Shown: positions 33,516 to 42,700 of the stretch, piece by piece | Position numbering within the stretch: the first letter of the stretch is position 1 | How the letters are laid out: each line of letters begins with the position of its first letter | NCBI RefSeq assembly: GCF_000374025.1 | Contig: NZ_KB893195.1 | Span: 329,019 to 393,018, forward strand | DNA from: Spirosoma panaciterrae DSM 21099 | GTDB taxonomy: Bacteria > Bacteroidota > Bacteroidia > Cytophagales > Spirosomataceae | Reading direction: 5' to 3' | DNA length: 64,000 nt | Notes under the pieces: model-generated | Told to the model about the DNA's origin: nothing | Databases searched by the model: none | The model's input: the letters and a program-made list of their open reading frames with translations, nothing else | Program-made: the position numbers and the translations under genes

Positions 33516-33523
33516 CAAAAGTA
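33516..33523 (-). promoter_or_regulatory. -7 box of the DJ-1-type gene
   Basis: On the minus strand this reads TACTTTTG, an exact TAnnTTTG box, 43 bases before the DJ-1-type start codon. A matching TTTG -33 element is not evident. Confidence 0.45.
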
Positions 33524-33534
33524 GACGCCTTACA

Positions 33535-33542
33535 TACCTTTG
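33535..33542 (+). promoter_or_regulatory. -7 box of the HxlR gene
   Basis: TACCTTTG is an exact TAnnTTTG match 69 bases before the HxlR start codon and 11 bases from the divergent box, so one bound regulator could cover both promoters. Confidence 0.45.
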
Positions 33543-33611
33543 TAAATATATATACGCCGAAGTGTGATACTCTCCTTTTAGAGAGCATCTGATTATTAAC
33601 CACTTATACCT

Positions 33612-33968
33612 ATGCCTGACTTTCTACATAAGGGTAAGCTCTACTATAACCCTGTGGAGTTTGCCATGGCTCATATTGGCGGTACCTGGAAAATGCCTAT
33701 TCTCTGGCGACTCAACAAGCAGGTTATGCGCTATAGTGAACTCAAAAAATACCTGCCCCATATCAGCCATAAGATGCTGACAACCCAGTTACGCGAACTG
33801 GAAGAACACGGGTTTGTGACGCGTACCGTGTACCCGGTAGTGCCTCCTCGCGTTGAGTATACGATTACGGAGAAAGGCCGACGGGTGATTCCTGTTATCG
33901 AAACCATCCGGCAGTTTGGGCGGGAATTGATGGATGAATATGGAATTGAAGAGCGTAAACCTCAATAA
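33612..33968 (+). CDS. HxlR-family winged-helix regulator
   Basis: A 118-residue dimeric DNA-binding protein. FAMAHIGGTWKMPILWRL is the conserved front of the HxlR domain, then MRYSELKKYLPHISHKMLTT (recognition helix) and LEEHGFVTRTVYPVVPPRVE (wing) follow. HxlR proteins such as YodB and HypR sense quinones, aldehydes or disulfide stress, but the conserved N-terminal cysteine used by those is absent here. It is divergent to the DJ-1-type gene, its likely target. Confidence 0.93.
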   Translation: MPDFLHKGKLYYNPVEFAMAHIGGTWKMPILWRLNKQVMRYSELKKYLPHISHKMLTTQLRELEEHGFVTRTVYPVVPPRVEYTITEKGRRVIPVIETIRQFGRELMDEYGIEERKPQ

Positions 33969-34022
33969 CGGAACATCTCGACAATAAATCGTTAGCTCGC
34001 CTTTCCCCAGCACATGTCCGTA

Positions 34023-34655
34023 TTATTTTCCGGTTATGGTAACAGCCCGATGCAGATAGTCATCCCGATCCAACTGATCCAGCAGGAAAGTAGCGACATC
34101 GGCCCGGCTAATACTGGGCAGAGAGAACGTTGAAAAAGGCAGGTGTTCGCCCAGACGATACTGTCCGGTCAAAGGGCCGTCTGTCAGGCGGGTTGGCCGG
34201 GCAATCAGCCAGTCGAGGCTACTTTCCCGGATGGCCTTTTCCTGCTTTTCTTTTTCATCGATGGCCCCTTTCAGAAGTGTTTTGATGATCAATTTACTGG
34301 GTAAAGGAGCCTCTTCATAGCTTGTACCCACTCCTAAGGAAGAAACCACCAATAGCCGCTGAACCCCACAGCGTTTCATGACTTCCATCAGATTGACGGT
34401 GCCTTGTGCTACGGTCTCGTCCTTCTGACCGGGCCGGCTACCCAAGGCACAGATAACCGCATCCTGGCGCCGAACGGCTGGTAATAAGGTTTCCGGGTTC
34501 AATACATCACCTGTGAAAACAGTTAGATTGGGGTGTTGATACTCTAATTTGGATGGGTCGCGGACAAAAGCTGTTACATAATGTCCACGCTGAAGGGCCT
34601 GCTCCACTGCCTGTTTTCCAGTTCCTCCTGTGGCCCCTACGACTAATACTTGCAT
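34023..34655 (-). CDS. NAD(P)H-binding atypical SDR protein
   Basis: A 210-residue protein with MQVLVVGATGGTGKQAVEQA at the start, the TGxxGxxG dinucleotide loop of extended or atypical short-chain reductases (NAD(P)-bd_dom_10 type, similar to biliverdin reductase B and YwnB). AVICALGSRPG and LLVVSSLGVGTSY are the next conserved strands, and LDWLIARPTRLTDGP the substrate side. I choose the start at 34655; an upstream ATG at 34688 would add 11 poorly conserved residues. Substrate unknown. Confidence 0.85.
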   Translation of the reverse strand: MQVLVVGATGGTGKQAVEQALQRGHYVTAFVRDPSKLEYQHPNLTVFTGDVLNPETLLPAVRRQDAVICALGSRPGQKDETVAQGTVNLMEVMKRCGVQRLLVVSSLGVGTSYEEAPLPSKLIIKTLLKGAIDEKEKQEKAIRESSLDWLIARPTRLTDGPLTGQYRLGEHLPFSTFSLPSISRADVATFLLDQLDRDDYLHRAVTITGK

Positions 34656-34725
34656 AAAAAATGACTGATCCTGGTATGTATAACGCAAAATCAGCCATTC
34701 AGTTTATATAGTAATTCGTATACTT

Positions 34726-35403
34726 TTACGACTCCAGCAGATCGGGGCGACGAGTGCGGGTGCGTTCCATTGCCTGTTCGTAACGCCATTCATCAATCCT
34801 GGCTTCGTGGCCTGATAGCAAAATATCGGGGACTCGGTGCCCTTCAAACTCGGCCGGACGAGTATAGACTGGCGGTGCCAGCAGATTATCCTGAAACGAG
34901 TCGGTCAGGGCTGATGTTTCATCGTTCAACACACCGGGTAACAGGCGGATGATTGCATCCGACAACACACAGGCAGCCAGCTCGCCACCCGACAGTACAT
35001 AATCGCCGATGCTGATTTCACGGGTCACGAACAGCTCTCTGGCCCGCTCATCAATACCTTTATAATGGCCGCAGAGTATAATCAGATTCTGCTTCAGCGA
35101 AAGCGTGTTGGTCGTCTTCTGGTTGAGCCGCTCACCGTCGGGGGTCATATAAATCACCTCGTCATAGATTCGTTCGGCCTGTAAAGCCCGTATGCAGCGT
35201 GCAATTGGCTCAATCTGTATCACCATACCCGCTCCTCCCCCAAACGCATAATCATCTACCCGACGGTGCTTGTCGAGCGTATAATCGCGCAGGTCATGCA
35301 CCACCACTTCTACATAACCGCCTGCCTGCGCCCGTTGCAAAATCGAGTGAGCGAAGAAACTTTCCAGCAATTTGGGCAAGCAGGTAATAATATCAATCCT
35401 CAT
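34726..35403 (-). CDS. trmD: tRNA (guanine-37-N1)-methyltransferase
   Basis: TrmD methylates G37 of tRNAs reading CNN codons, using SAM, and so prevents frameshifting. The 225-residue protein has the family's knot: DDYAFGGGAGMVIQIEPI near residue 55, IILCGHYKGIDERA, and GDYVLSGGELAACVLSDAI as the SAM-binding knot, with DSFQDNLLAPPVYTRPAEF near the end. It starts 11 bases inside the end of rimM, so the order rpsP-rimM-trmD on the minus strand is the classical ribosome-maturation operon. Confidence 0.97.
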   Translation of the reverse strand: MRIDIITCLPKLLESFFAHSILQRAQAGGYVEVVVHDLRDYTLDKHRRVDDYAFGGGAGMVIQIEPIARCIRALQAERIYDEVIYMTPDGERLNQKTTNTLSLKQNLIILCGHYKGIDERARELFVTREISIGDYVLSGGELAACVLSDAIIRLLPGVLNDETSALTDSFQDNLLAPPVYTRPAEFEGHRVPDILLSGHEARIDEWRYEQAMERTRTRRPDLLES

Positions 35404-35980
35404 CCGTGTCGTCCTCGTCGCCGTTCGTTTCGGGTGTATCTTTCCCAGTCTCGTTCATATAGATGTCCAGCAAACCCTCGGGCAATACCACATTGAGCTT
35501 TTTGCTGGCGCGGTCTACCGTCCGAACGATGTCGCTATTGATTGGGATCAACACCTCTTTTCCCTGATAATCCATCGTAATCAGGTCCTGAGCGTTCATG
35601 GCATACACGCCCTGAACAATACCCAGTTCACCGGCACTGGCATCTACCACCTGATACCCTACGATTTCGTGAAAATAAAATCGGGTTTCGTCGGTTATCG
35701 GCTCCAGTTCACTCAAAGGCAGGTAAGCCCCACAGTTTATTAAGCGCTCGGCCTGTTCAATGGTATCTACATCTTCGAAAGCAACTATAGCGCGGCTACC
35801 CTTTACGATAGCAATCGATTCGATAAAATACGGAATCAGTTCCCCTTTCACTTCCAGCAATACCGATTCCAGATCGGCATACTCATCAGGCTGATCAACA
35901 TCCAGAAAAAGGACCAATTCCCCATTAACGCCATGCGTTTTGGTGATATGGCCAACCTGGTAACAATCGTCTTTGGTCAT
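35393..35980 (-). CDS. rimM: Ribosome maturation factor RimM
   Basis: RimM binds S19 and helps assemble the 30S head. The 195-residue protein has the N-terminal RimM domain (YQVGHITKTHGVNGELVLFL) and the PRC-barrel (EIVGYQVVDASAGELGIVQG, LITMDYQGKEVLIPINSDIV). The last 25 residues are acidic (ETGKDTPETNGDEDDTDED), longer than the core needs, and overlap trmD by 11 bases. Its start lies 120 bases from the rpsP stop, with a terminator between. Confidence 0.96.
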   Translation of the reverse strand: MTKDDCYQVGHITKTHGVNGELVLFLDVDQPDEYADLESVLLEVKGELIPYFIESIAIVKGSRAIVAFEDVDTIEQAERLINCGAYLPLSELEPITDETRFYFHEIVGYQVVDASAGELGIVQGVYAMNAQDLITMDYQGKEVLIPINSDIVRTVDRASKKLNVVLPEGLLDIYMNETGKDTPETNGDEDDTDED

Positions 35981-36046
35981 AGGTAATGGCAGCCAGGAGC
36001 CGCTTTTAAAGCCAAAAGTACGGCTTTACAGCCGCGTTACTCATAA

Positions 36047-36078
36047 AAAGAGCCTGTTCATTGCTGAGCAGGCTCTTT
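36047..36078 (-). terminator. Hairpin between rpsP and rimM
   Basis: AAAGAGCCTG (36047-36056) pairs with CAGGCTCTTT (36069-36078), loop 12 bases; read on the minus strand the stem ends in TTT followed by ATGAG. It probably reduces read-through from the highly expressed rpsP into rimM-trmD. Confidence 0.65.
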
Positions 36079-36100
36079 CCTAACAGGATTTCTGGAAAAA

Positions 36101-36649
36101 CTATTCCGCAGCGGGAGTTTCCTCTGCGGCTGGCGCATCGGCAACTGGTGCTTCTTCAGTTGTTTCAGCAGCTTCTGCTACAGGCTCTTCTACTTTGTTT
36201 TTCTTGGCAATTGCTTCAGCACGCGCTTCGTTTACCTTTTTCTCAGCTTCCAGACGAGCAGCACGAGCCTGTTCTTTAGTCTGAGCTTTGGTATCAGCAG
36301 CACCCGCTTTGCGGCTATCTTTATCACCTTGCCAGGTTGAGAATTTCTCATCAGCCTGCTCCTGTGAAATAGCGCCTTTGTTTACACCTACCTGCAGGTG
36401 TTTACGATACATAATGCCTTCGTGCGACAATACCGAACGGGCGGTATCGGTTGGTTGTGCACCGACCAGGAGCCAGTGAAGCGCCCGCTCTGATTTCAAT
36501 ACAACCGTCGACGGATCGGTGTTGGGATTGTATGTACCGATTTTTTCAATGAACCGACCATCGCGTGGGGAAGTTGACTCAGCCACTACGATGTCGTACA
36601 TCGCTCTTTTCTTGCGTCCACGACGCGCTAAACGAATTTTAACAGCCAT
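36101..36649 (-). CDS. rpsP: 30S ribosomal protein S16 with long C-terminal tail
   Basis: Residues 1-80 are the S16 core (VKIRLARRGRKKRAMYDIVV, SPRDGRFIEKIGTYNP). S16 of E. coli has 82 residues; this one has 182, with a tail rich in Ala, Glu and Lys (ARLEAEKKVNEARAEAIA) that ends in a run of acidic and alanine-rich repeats. Such tails are usual for S16 in Bacteroidota. It heads the rpsP-rimM-trmD group. Confidence 0.97.
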   Translation of the reverse strand: MAVKIRLARRGRKKRAMYDIVVAESTSPRDGRFIEKIGTYNPNTDPSTVVLKSERALHWLLVGAQPTDTARSVLSHEGIMYRKHLQVGVNKGAISQEQADEKFSTWQGDKDSRKAGAADTKAQTKEQARAARLEAEKKVNEARAEAIAKKNKVEEPVAEAAETTEEAPVADAPAAEETPAAE

Positions 36650-36897
36650 TTGTGCTTGTTTGGTTTTGATGGAGGACGCACCTCCCTGTAAAACGTGGCC
36701 GCAAAGGTACGAAAAAATCTAGTAATCACTTCGTTCTGTAGTTGAATTCGCACAAATTATCCGTCAATGTTTTTGAGGTTATTATGAAGTCTCTTCTCGC
36801 CAGGCTGACTACTTTTGCACGCCATACATTTATAGGTCACAACGAACTGGTACGAATCCGACAGTCCACGCTTATACTTTTTCAAACTCAATAGCTT

Positions 36898-37413
36898 ATG
36901 ATTATCAAACTTGCCGAAGGCGATTTAAAAACAAAGTTTGGCGAATTCCACGAAATTCTCTTTTACAACGGGCAGACTGAGTCGATTGCGCTTATTATGG
37001 GCGATGTGATGGGCGCTGAGAACGTATTATGCCGGGTGCATTCCTCCTGTCTTTTTGGCCATGCCTTCAACAGCATCGAATGCGATTGCCGGGAACAGAT
37101 GGCGATTTCTCAGCAACTGATCCAGCAGGCAGGCTGCGGCATCGTTATCTGGCTGGCTCAGGAAGGAAAGGGCAATGGGCATTTTGCCCTATTGAAAAGT
37201 GTAGAACACAAACGGCTGGGACTCCCTCAGGCCGATGCGTACGAAGCAGTTGGTTTCAAAAAAGATGCCCGCGATTATACGCCAGCCGCCGAAATCCTGA
37301 AAGAGCTTAAGGTGCGATCAATTTGTATGCTGACCGATAATCCGAAGAAAGTGGATACACTCACGCAGCACGGTATTCAGGTAAGTGGCACAAAAGCAGT
37401 AGCCCTGCACTAG
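36898..37413 (+). CDS. Divergent single-domain GTP cyclohydrolase II
   Basis: RibA opens the GTP ring in the first step of riboflavin synthesis. The 171-residue protein keeps the zinc cysteines C51, C62 and C64 (HSSCLFGHAFNSIECDC), the LTDNPKKVDTL end motif and the DARDY segment that includes the catalytic Asp and Arg. It differs from standard RibA where QEGRNIGL is replaced by QEGKGNGH, and the following 20 residues are poorly conserved, although the spacing is the same. There is no DHBP synthase fusion and no riboflavin gene nearby. It may be a paralogue with another guanine substrate. The 248 bases before it contain a TACTTTTG box at 36810-36817. Confidence 0.8.
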   Translation: MIIKLAEGDLKTKFGEFHEILFYNGQTESIALIMGDVMGAENVLCRVHSSCLFGHAFNSIECDCREQMAISQQLIQQAGCGIVIWLAQEGKGNGHFALLKSVEHKRLGLPQADAYEAVGFKKDARDYTPAAEILKELKVRSICMLTDNPKKVDTLTQHGIQVSGTKAVALH

Positions 37414-37443
37414 CCTTTCCATTCTCATCTATAAAACCCCATT

Positions 37444-37919
37444 CAACCCAGGCCTATAAGCCGGGTTCTGTCCTTCCTGATTGGAATGGCTTATCATTTA
37501 TCTGGGATGCCAGTCACCCGACACCTCGTTCGACCTACCCGCATCGGTTTGGCCTTTCGGCCGCAGGCGACGAGCAGCCGCACATCCGATGCTTATTTGG
37601 TCTTTCAGCCCCTAAGGGTTACCGTGCCCCGTTGGTCACCCACCGGGCGGTAGGCTCTTACCCCACCGGTTCGCCCTTACCCAGGTTAATGATTGAATGA
37701 TTGAATTTTGAATGATTGAATGAAAATAGTTGGCGCAAGCCTATTCAATCATTCAAAATTCAATCATTCAATCATTAACCTGGGCGGTATGTTTTCTGTT
37801 GCCCTGTCTGTCGAATGGCCGTTCCCAGCCATCCGCCTTCCCGTTAGGAAGTAGGGTGCTCTATGCTGCCCGGACTTTCCTCATCTGCTCGCGCAGACGC
37901 GATAAGCCAGCCTGGGTTG
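37444..37919 (-). ncRNA. rnpB: RNase P RNA (bacterial type A)
   Basis: The catalytic RNA that trims 5' leaders of tRNA precursors. On the minus strand it starts with CCAGGCTGGCTTATCGCG, then GAGGAAAGTCCGGGC (P4 and its neighbours), CAACAGAAAACATACCGCC, GGTAAGAGCC (P13/P14 region) and ends with GACAGAACCCGGCTTATAGG, the conserved 3' side of P4 and the tRNA-CCA binding region. Helix P1 is CCTGGGTTG (37919-37911) with CAACCCAGG (37452-37444). Boundaries are set from P1. About 476 bases is long for a type A RNA because helix P12 carries a 42-bp perfect stem (separate entry). Confidence 0.95.
37680..37784 (-). repeat. 42-bp perfect inverted repeat forming helix P12 of RNase P RNA
   Basis: Bases 37680-37721 are the exact complement of 37743-37784, with a 21-base loop containing TTGGCGCAAG. 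The arm is low-complexity, built of ATTGAATG-like units. Its position after the segment ACCGCC and before GGTAAGGG matches P12, which in E. coli is a short hairpin. The added stem is A/T-rich in contrast to the rest of the RNA. Confidence 0.9.
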
Positions 37920-37999
37920 TTTGGGGCTACAAAGGTATGCTTTTTACCTGTTGTTTTCATTTTTGTTCCTTTTCTATCAGTACTATCGAGCAACAAAAA

Positions 38000-38036
38000 C
38001 TCCCGGTTTCTGCAGTGAACTGCATATAACCGGGAG
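38000..38036 (-). terminator. Terminator of the susD-like gene
   Basis: CTCCCGGTT (38000-38008) pairs with AACCGGGAG (38028-38036), and the loop contains a further TGCAGT/ACTGCA pair. On the minus strand TTTTTG follows the stem. Confidence 0.75.
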
Positions 38037-38059
38037 CTTGCTTATCCATTCAGGTTGTA

Positions 38060-39706
38060 TTACTTCGGATTCTTTGTGGGTGCGCTGCCACTCACGGGTG
38101 GGTTGTAGGCGATTTCGTTATCCGGTACGTCCCAATAATCGAGGTAGCCGTAGGTGATGGTAGCCTTTGTACTCACAACGCCAGTCCGGCTAAGAGCAAC
38201 GGCATTTTTGCGACCCGATTCCAGTAAACCCCAGCGCCGTGCATCGTAGAACGACAGGGCACGGAAGAGAAGGCCTACCCGACGCTCACGACGGAGTTCT
38301 TCTTTCGCAGCATCCAGTGTCAGGCCTGTACCGGCTACAGCCGCTAAACCTGCTCCCTGGTACTTCCGCACTTCGTCGATCAACGCCAAACCATCTTCGA
38401 TTTTACCCGTATACATCAACGCTTCCGCTTTCATCAACTGATTCTCTTCATACGAGCTGGCCATGTATAACTCATAACCACCTGCATTGGTATTTGAATA
38501 GGTAATGACCGATGCACTCCCTTCTGAACCAGACGCCCCCCGGTTGACCAGGTTCCAGCGAGTGAAGAAAGCATTTCCCCGCGAAGTTTCTCCGATATAT
38601 GCCGAACTGCGTTGTTGAAAGTTGTTCGACAAGCGAAGGTCGCCCGTTTTGAAATCCTGAATCAGGCGTTCCGAAATTTTGTATGTATTGTTCGCACCCG
38701 TCGTTTTGCCAGAAACCGTCCCGGTAGTTGGCGACAGGAAATCACCCGTTGCGTTCGAACGACCCGTGAAAACCAGATCAGCAGCCTGAATACCGCTGTT
38801 GGTCAGCGTCAGAATATCGGCCCACTGGGCTGCGGTCATATCCGCCACCCGTGTGTTTACCAGAATATTCCGCGCTTTCATGGTGTTGATGTTCCGTACC
38901 CACATGGCCGGGCTTAACACTCCCCCTTTACCTACGCGGTTGAAGTTTGGAATCAGACCCTGCATCGTAGCCGTGTAATCGGCACTGGCCGTCAAACCGC
39001 CCAGAATTTTAGCAGCCGCATCGAAGTTTTTGTTGGCCTCAGCAATGATTGCTTCTTTGGTTACGTAGTTGCCGTTCGTGCCGTTCAATACCTCGCCATT
39101 GGCCTTATCGTTGATAATACCTGCATAATAAATGGAACCGATGTGCGAATAAGCATAGCCTTTCCACCAGTACGCCCAGGCTTTCAGCACCCCTTTTTTG
39201 GTGTCGGCTTCACCCGTAAAAGTAACCCCGTCAATATTGGCCAGCAAGGTGTTGGCGGCATTGTTCAGGTTATACATATACGCCCACTCGTAATAGGTCG
39301 AGTTCTGGAAACCTGTCGAGTTCACGTTGGCCGTAATGCGAATGAAATCAATCTGCTTGCTTGGTGAGTTCGGATTGACCAGTACGGTACCATCGTCGAG
39401 CGTTACCTGGTTCGGGCAGCCAATCTGATTAATAAATACGTTGGCAATGTCCGTTCCAATCACGTCGCCCATCAGTTCGTGATTACCGATAGCACCCGAC
39501 CAGAAGTAACCGGGCACCCCATCGTAATACTTTACATCTTTAAAACCCGTGATGTAAAAGCCTTCACCGAACGAGACCAGACCCGACTCGGTTTTCAGAG
39601 CTGGCGACGAAGGTTGGTTGGGGTTTTCGACCTGGAGCTGCTCTTTACAAGACGCCATGAACCCCGAAAAAACCAGCGTCAGTGCATATATTTTTAACTT
39701 ATTCAT
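38060..39706 (-). CDS. SusD/RagB-like nutrient-binding lipoprotein
   Basis: A 548-residue outer-membrane lipoprotein. The signal peptide ends in a lipobox at C20 (GFMASC). The helical body has the SusD pattern: SYEENQLMKAEALMYTGKIEDGLALIDEVR is the TPR-like part and LRRERRVGLLFRALSFYDARRWG the conserved end. It works with the SusC-like barrel encoded just upstream by closing over it and presenting the ligand. Without adjacent glycoside hydrolases or a sensor, the substrate cannot be named. Confidence 0.93.
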   Translation of the reverse strand: MNKLKIYALTLVFSGFMASCKEQLQVENPNQPSSPALKTESGLVSFGEGFYITGFKDVKYYDGVPGYFWSGAIGNHELMGDVIGTDIANVFINQIGCPNQVTLDDGTVLVNPNSPSKQIDFIRITANVNSTGFQNSTYYEWAYMYNLNNAANTLLANIDGVTFTGEADTKKGVLKAWAYWWKGYAYSHIGSIYYAGIINDKANGEVLNGTNGNYVTKEAIIAEANKNFDAAAKILGGLTASADYTATMQGLIPNFNRVGKGGVLSPAMWVRNINTMKARNILVNTRVADMTAAQWADILTLTNSGIQAADLVFTGRSNATGDFLSPTTGTVSGKTTGANNTYKISERLIQDFKTGDLRLSNNFQQRSSAYIGETSRGNAFFTRWNLVNRGASGSEGSASVITYSNTNAGGYELYMASSYEENQLMKAEALMYTGKIEDGLALIDEVRKYQGAGLAAVAGTGLTLDAAKEELRRERRVGLLFRALSFYDARRWGLLESGRKNAVALSRTGVVSTKATITYGYLDYWDVPDNEIAYNPPVSGSAPTKNPK

Positions 39707-39730
39707 AGTTCAAGTTTTTGAGTGGGTTAC

Positions 39731-42700
39731 TTAAAATCCAATGTTCAACGTAGCCTGATACGACTTGAAGTTTGGCATCGTGCTATGGTCGGTCCCCCGG
39801 TCCCAGGCGGAGTTCGACGTACCCGAACTGATTTCTGGATCGAAGCCCGTGTATTTGGTCAGCGTCCAGAGGTTACGTCCGGCCAGTACAAGCTGGAGTC
39901 GTTTGGTTGCCGGGATTTTAAACAATTTGGCAAAATCGAGTCCGATCTGGATGTTCCGCAGACGCAGGAACGAAGCATCTTCGTAGAAGTAATCTTTGGT
40001 ACCGTTTGCCGTGCGTTGCGCATACACACCCCGATAGAAGGCCGTCCAGGCACCCGTTTGGCCATCGATCGTGATCGGATTGGCGTACTCACTGTGGATA
40101 CCATCGCGATACATCCATTCTTTAGTCTGGTTGTAGAGGTGGTTACCCGCTACCCAGTCGAACTGGAAGCCGAACGTCAGGAAATTCTTGTAGCTGAAGT
40201 CGTTGATGAACGACATGTTGAATTTCGGGTTCGGATCGCCAAAGCTGTACTTATCGGCCGTGAAGTAGGGTTGCTTCGTCGCTTTATTGACCACAATCCC
40301 ATTGCTGGCAACCGTGTAGGCTTCCTGGTCGGCCTGTGGGATAAAGAAGTTACCGTTCGGATCTTTGGCATCCACGCTATGAATCAGTTTGTAACCATAC
40401 AACTGACCGATTTTTTCGCCTGCTTTCAGTACATAGTTGGTGCTACCGGCATTTGAGGTCACAACAACCGGGGCATCGCCCCGAACCGAAATGATTTTTG
40501 AGCTTTGCTTACCGAAGTTGATGGTTGTATTCCATTTCAGGGCCGAGCCGTTGTAAACCGTTGAGTTCAACGAGAACTGAATACCATTCGAGCCTAGCGT
40601 GAAGGCATTATCGATCAACGTGCCCAGGCCGACCGACGGGGCTACGTCAACCGAATAAATAGCGTCTTTCGTCTGCCGATCCCAATAAGTAGCCGCCAGA
40701 GCAATGCCATTCAGCCAGCTTGACCCTTTAAATAAGCTGAATACCATGTCGGTTCCCACTTCGATTTCCTGCGACACCTCTACGCCCAGCGCTGGGTTAC
40801 TTTGCCCATTGGCATAGTAAAACGCCGTTGTGTTACCGACTGTGGTTGGTGTGATGGTCACGTAGCGGTCAAATGGTTTGGGCTGAATACCTGCCTGGCC
40901 GTAAGCCGCCCGCAGTTTCAACTCTGGCAGGAAGCCGTTAACTGCACTATTTTGCCAGAAAGGCAGCGCTGACAGACGCACAAATGCATCGCCCCGAGGG
41001 AACGTAAAGGGCTTGGAACCCTGACCGAAGGCCGACGAGTAATCGCTTCGGAAACCACCCGAAATACCGGCGAAATCACCATACTCAAACCGCTGGTTGA
41101 TCAGGTACCCGTAGGTGATGAACGGCTCCTGATAATCGCGGTATACCCGCCAGGAGGTAGTATTGGCGGCATTATAAGGCGCATACGCGGCTGGCAAACC
41201 GATGGCCGCACTGGTGTACTCCTTCACGGTGCTGTTCCGATAATCGAACAAAGCCTGGGTAATCGACTTAAGCGGGATGGATGAGCCAAAATCTTCTTTC
41301 AAGTCAAACACAGCCGTTGCCGTAGCCAGAAAGTTCTGGAACATTTTGCTGTTCGTATATTTCGTTAGATCACCCGTGTTGGCGGTGTTATAGTTCGAAA
41401 TAAAGTTTTGTGAACCCTGCGTTACCCAGTATTTGACGTTCGCATTGTTCGACTGGTTCGCAAATTCCAGGTCGCGGTTTTGCGTCTGAAAATTGAGGCC
41501 ATACTTGGCATCCAACTCAACGAATTTGGGAAACTTGAAATTCAGGTTGATATTCTGGATGATGTCGACCTTATTGTCATTGTTCCGGGTATAGGCCTGC
41601 CGATACGATGGGTTCGACGCATTGATACCGATGGTCTGGTTCATATTGAACGGAATGGAACCGTCGGTCGTAGTCAGCGAAAAATCGGCGAGTGGATACG
41701 CGTTCAGCATCCCGTACAAAATGGTCCGGTCGCTGGTTTTCAGCGTATTTTTGGTATAAGCCAACTGCGTGATCGAACGCAGGGTTAATCCTTTGGCCAA
41801 CTGAGCACCAACGTTAGCCGTCAAGTTACTCCGATCGAAATACCCGTTGTTGATGATGTTACTTTCCTGATGGCTGTTCGATACCGACAGGCTAAAATCG
41901 GCTTTCTGGCTGCCGCCCGAAATGGCTATACTATTGTTGACTGTATTGGCAGGCTTGAAAAAGTACGCAAAATGGTCGTGGTATTGCAGGTTCGCGTTGT
42001 ACGGCTTGCTGTTGGTTGCCGTGGGGTCAGTCGAATTGTATTGCACATTCTCGGAGTAGATACCGTTCGTAGCATCATACGTAATGGGTTTACCCGACGA
42101 GCCGATGATGTTGTTGCTGGCATCGGTAGCAAACGCATGATACATCGCTTTGCTTACGCCCCCTACGTTCAGATAGGTATTCTGAGCGATACTCGACGAA
42201 ATGTCGATGTTCAACTGCCCGTTCTTACCCTTTTTGGTGAATAACTGAATAACTCCGTTAGCCCCCTGCGCCCCGTAAATGGTAGCAGCGGCAGCGCCCT
42301 GAACGACCTCAACACGCTCAATCGAGTTCAGATCAATGGTTTGCAGACTGGTAGCCCCCATCTGAATTCCGTCGATCAGAATCATGGGTGAAGTACCCCG
42401 GTTGATGGTATTGATACCACGCAGCAGGATGTTCACATCAGCACCGGGCGTACCACTCCGGCTGGTGATCTGAGCCCCAGCGATTTTACCAATCAACGCC
42501 TGGTCGATAGACGCTGAAGGAGCCTGTGGCAAATCTTTTGCCGATACCGACTCAACCGATATCGCCAGTTTCCGCTTATCGGTGGCGACCCCGGTTCCTG
42601 TTACAACGATTTCAGAAAGTTGCTTGGTGTCGCTGGACAATTTCACGTTTACGACCGTTGAGGCTCCTAATTCCACCTCTTTGGTCATCATGCCGATGAA

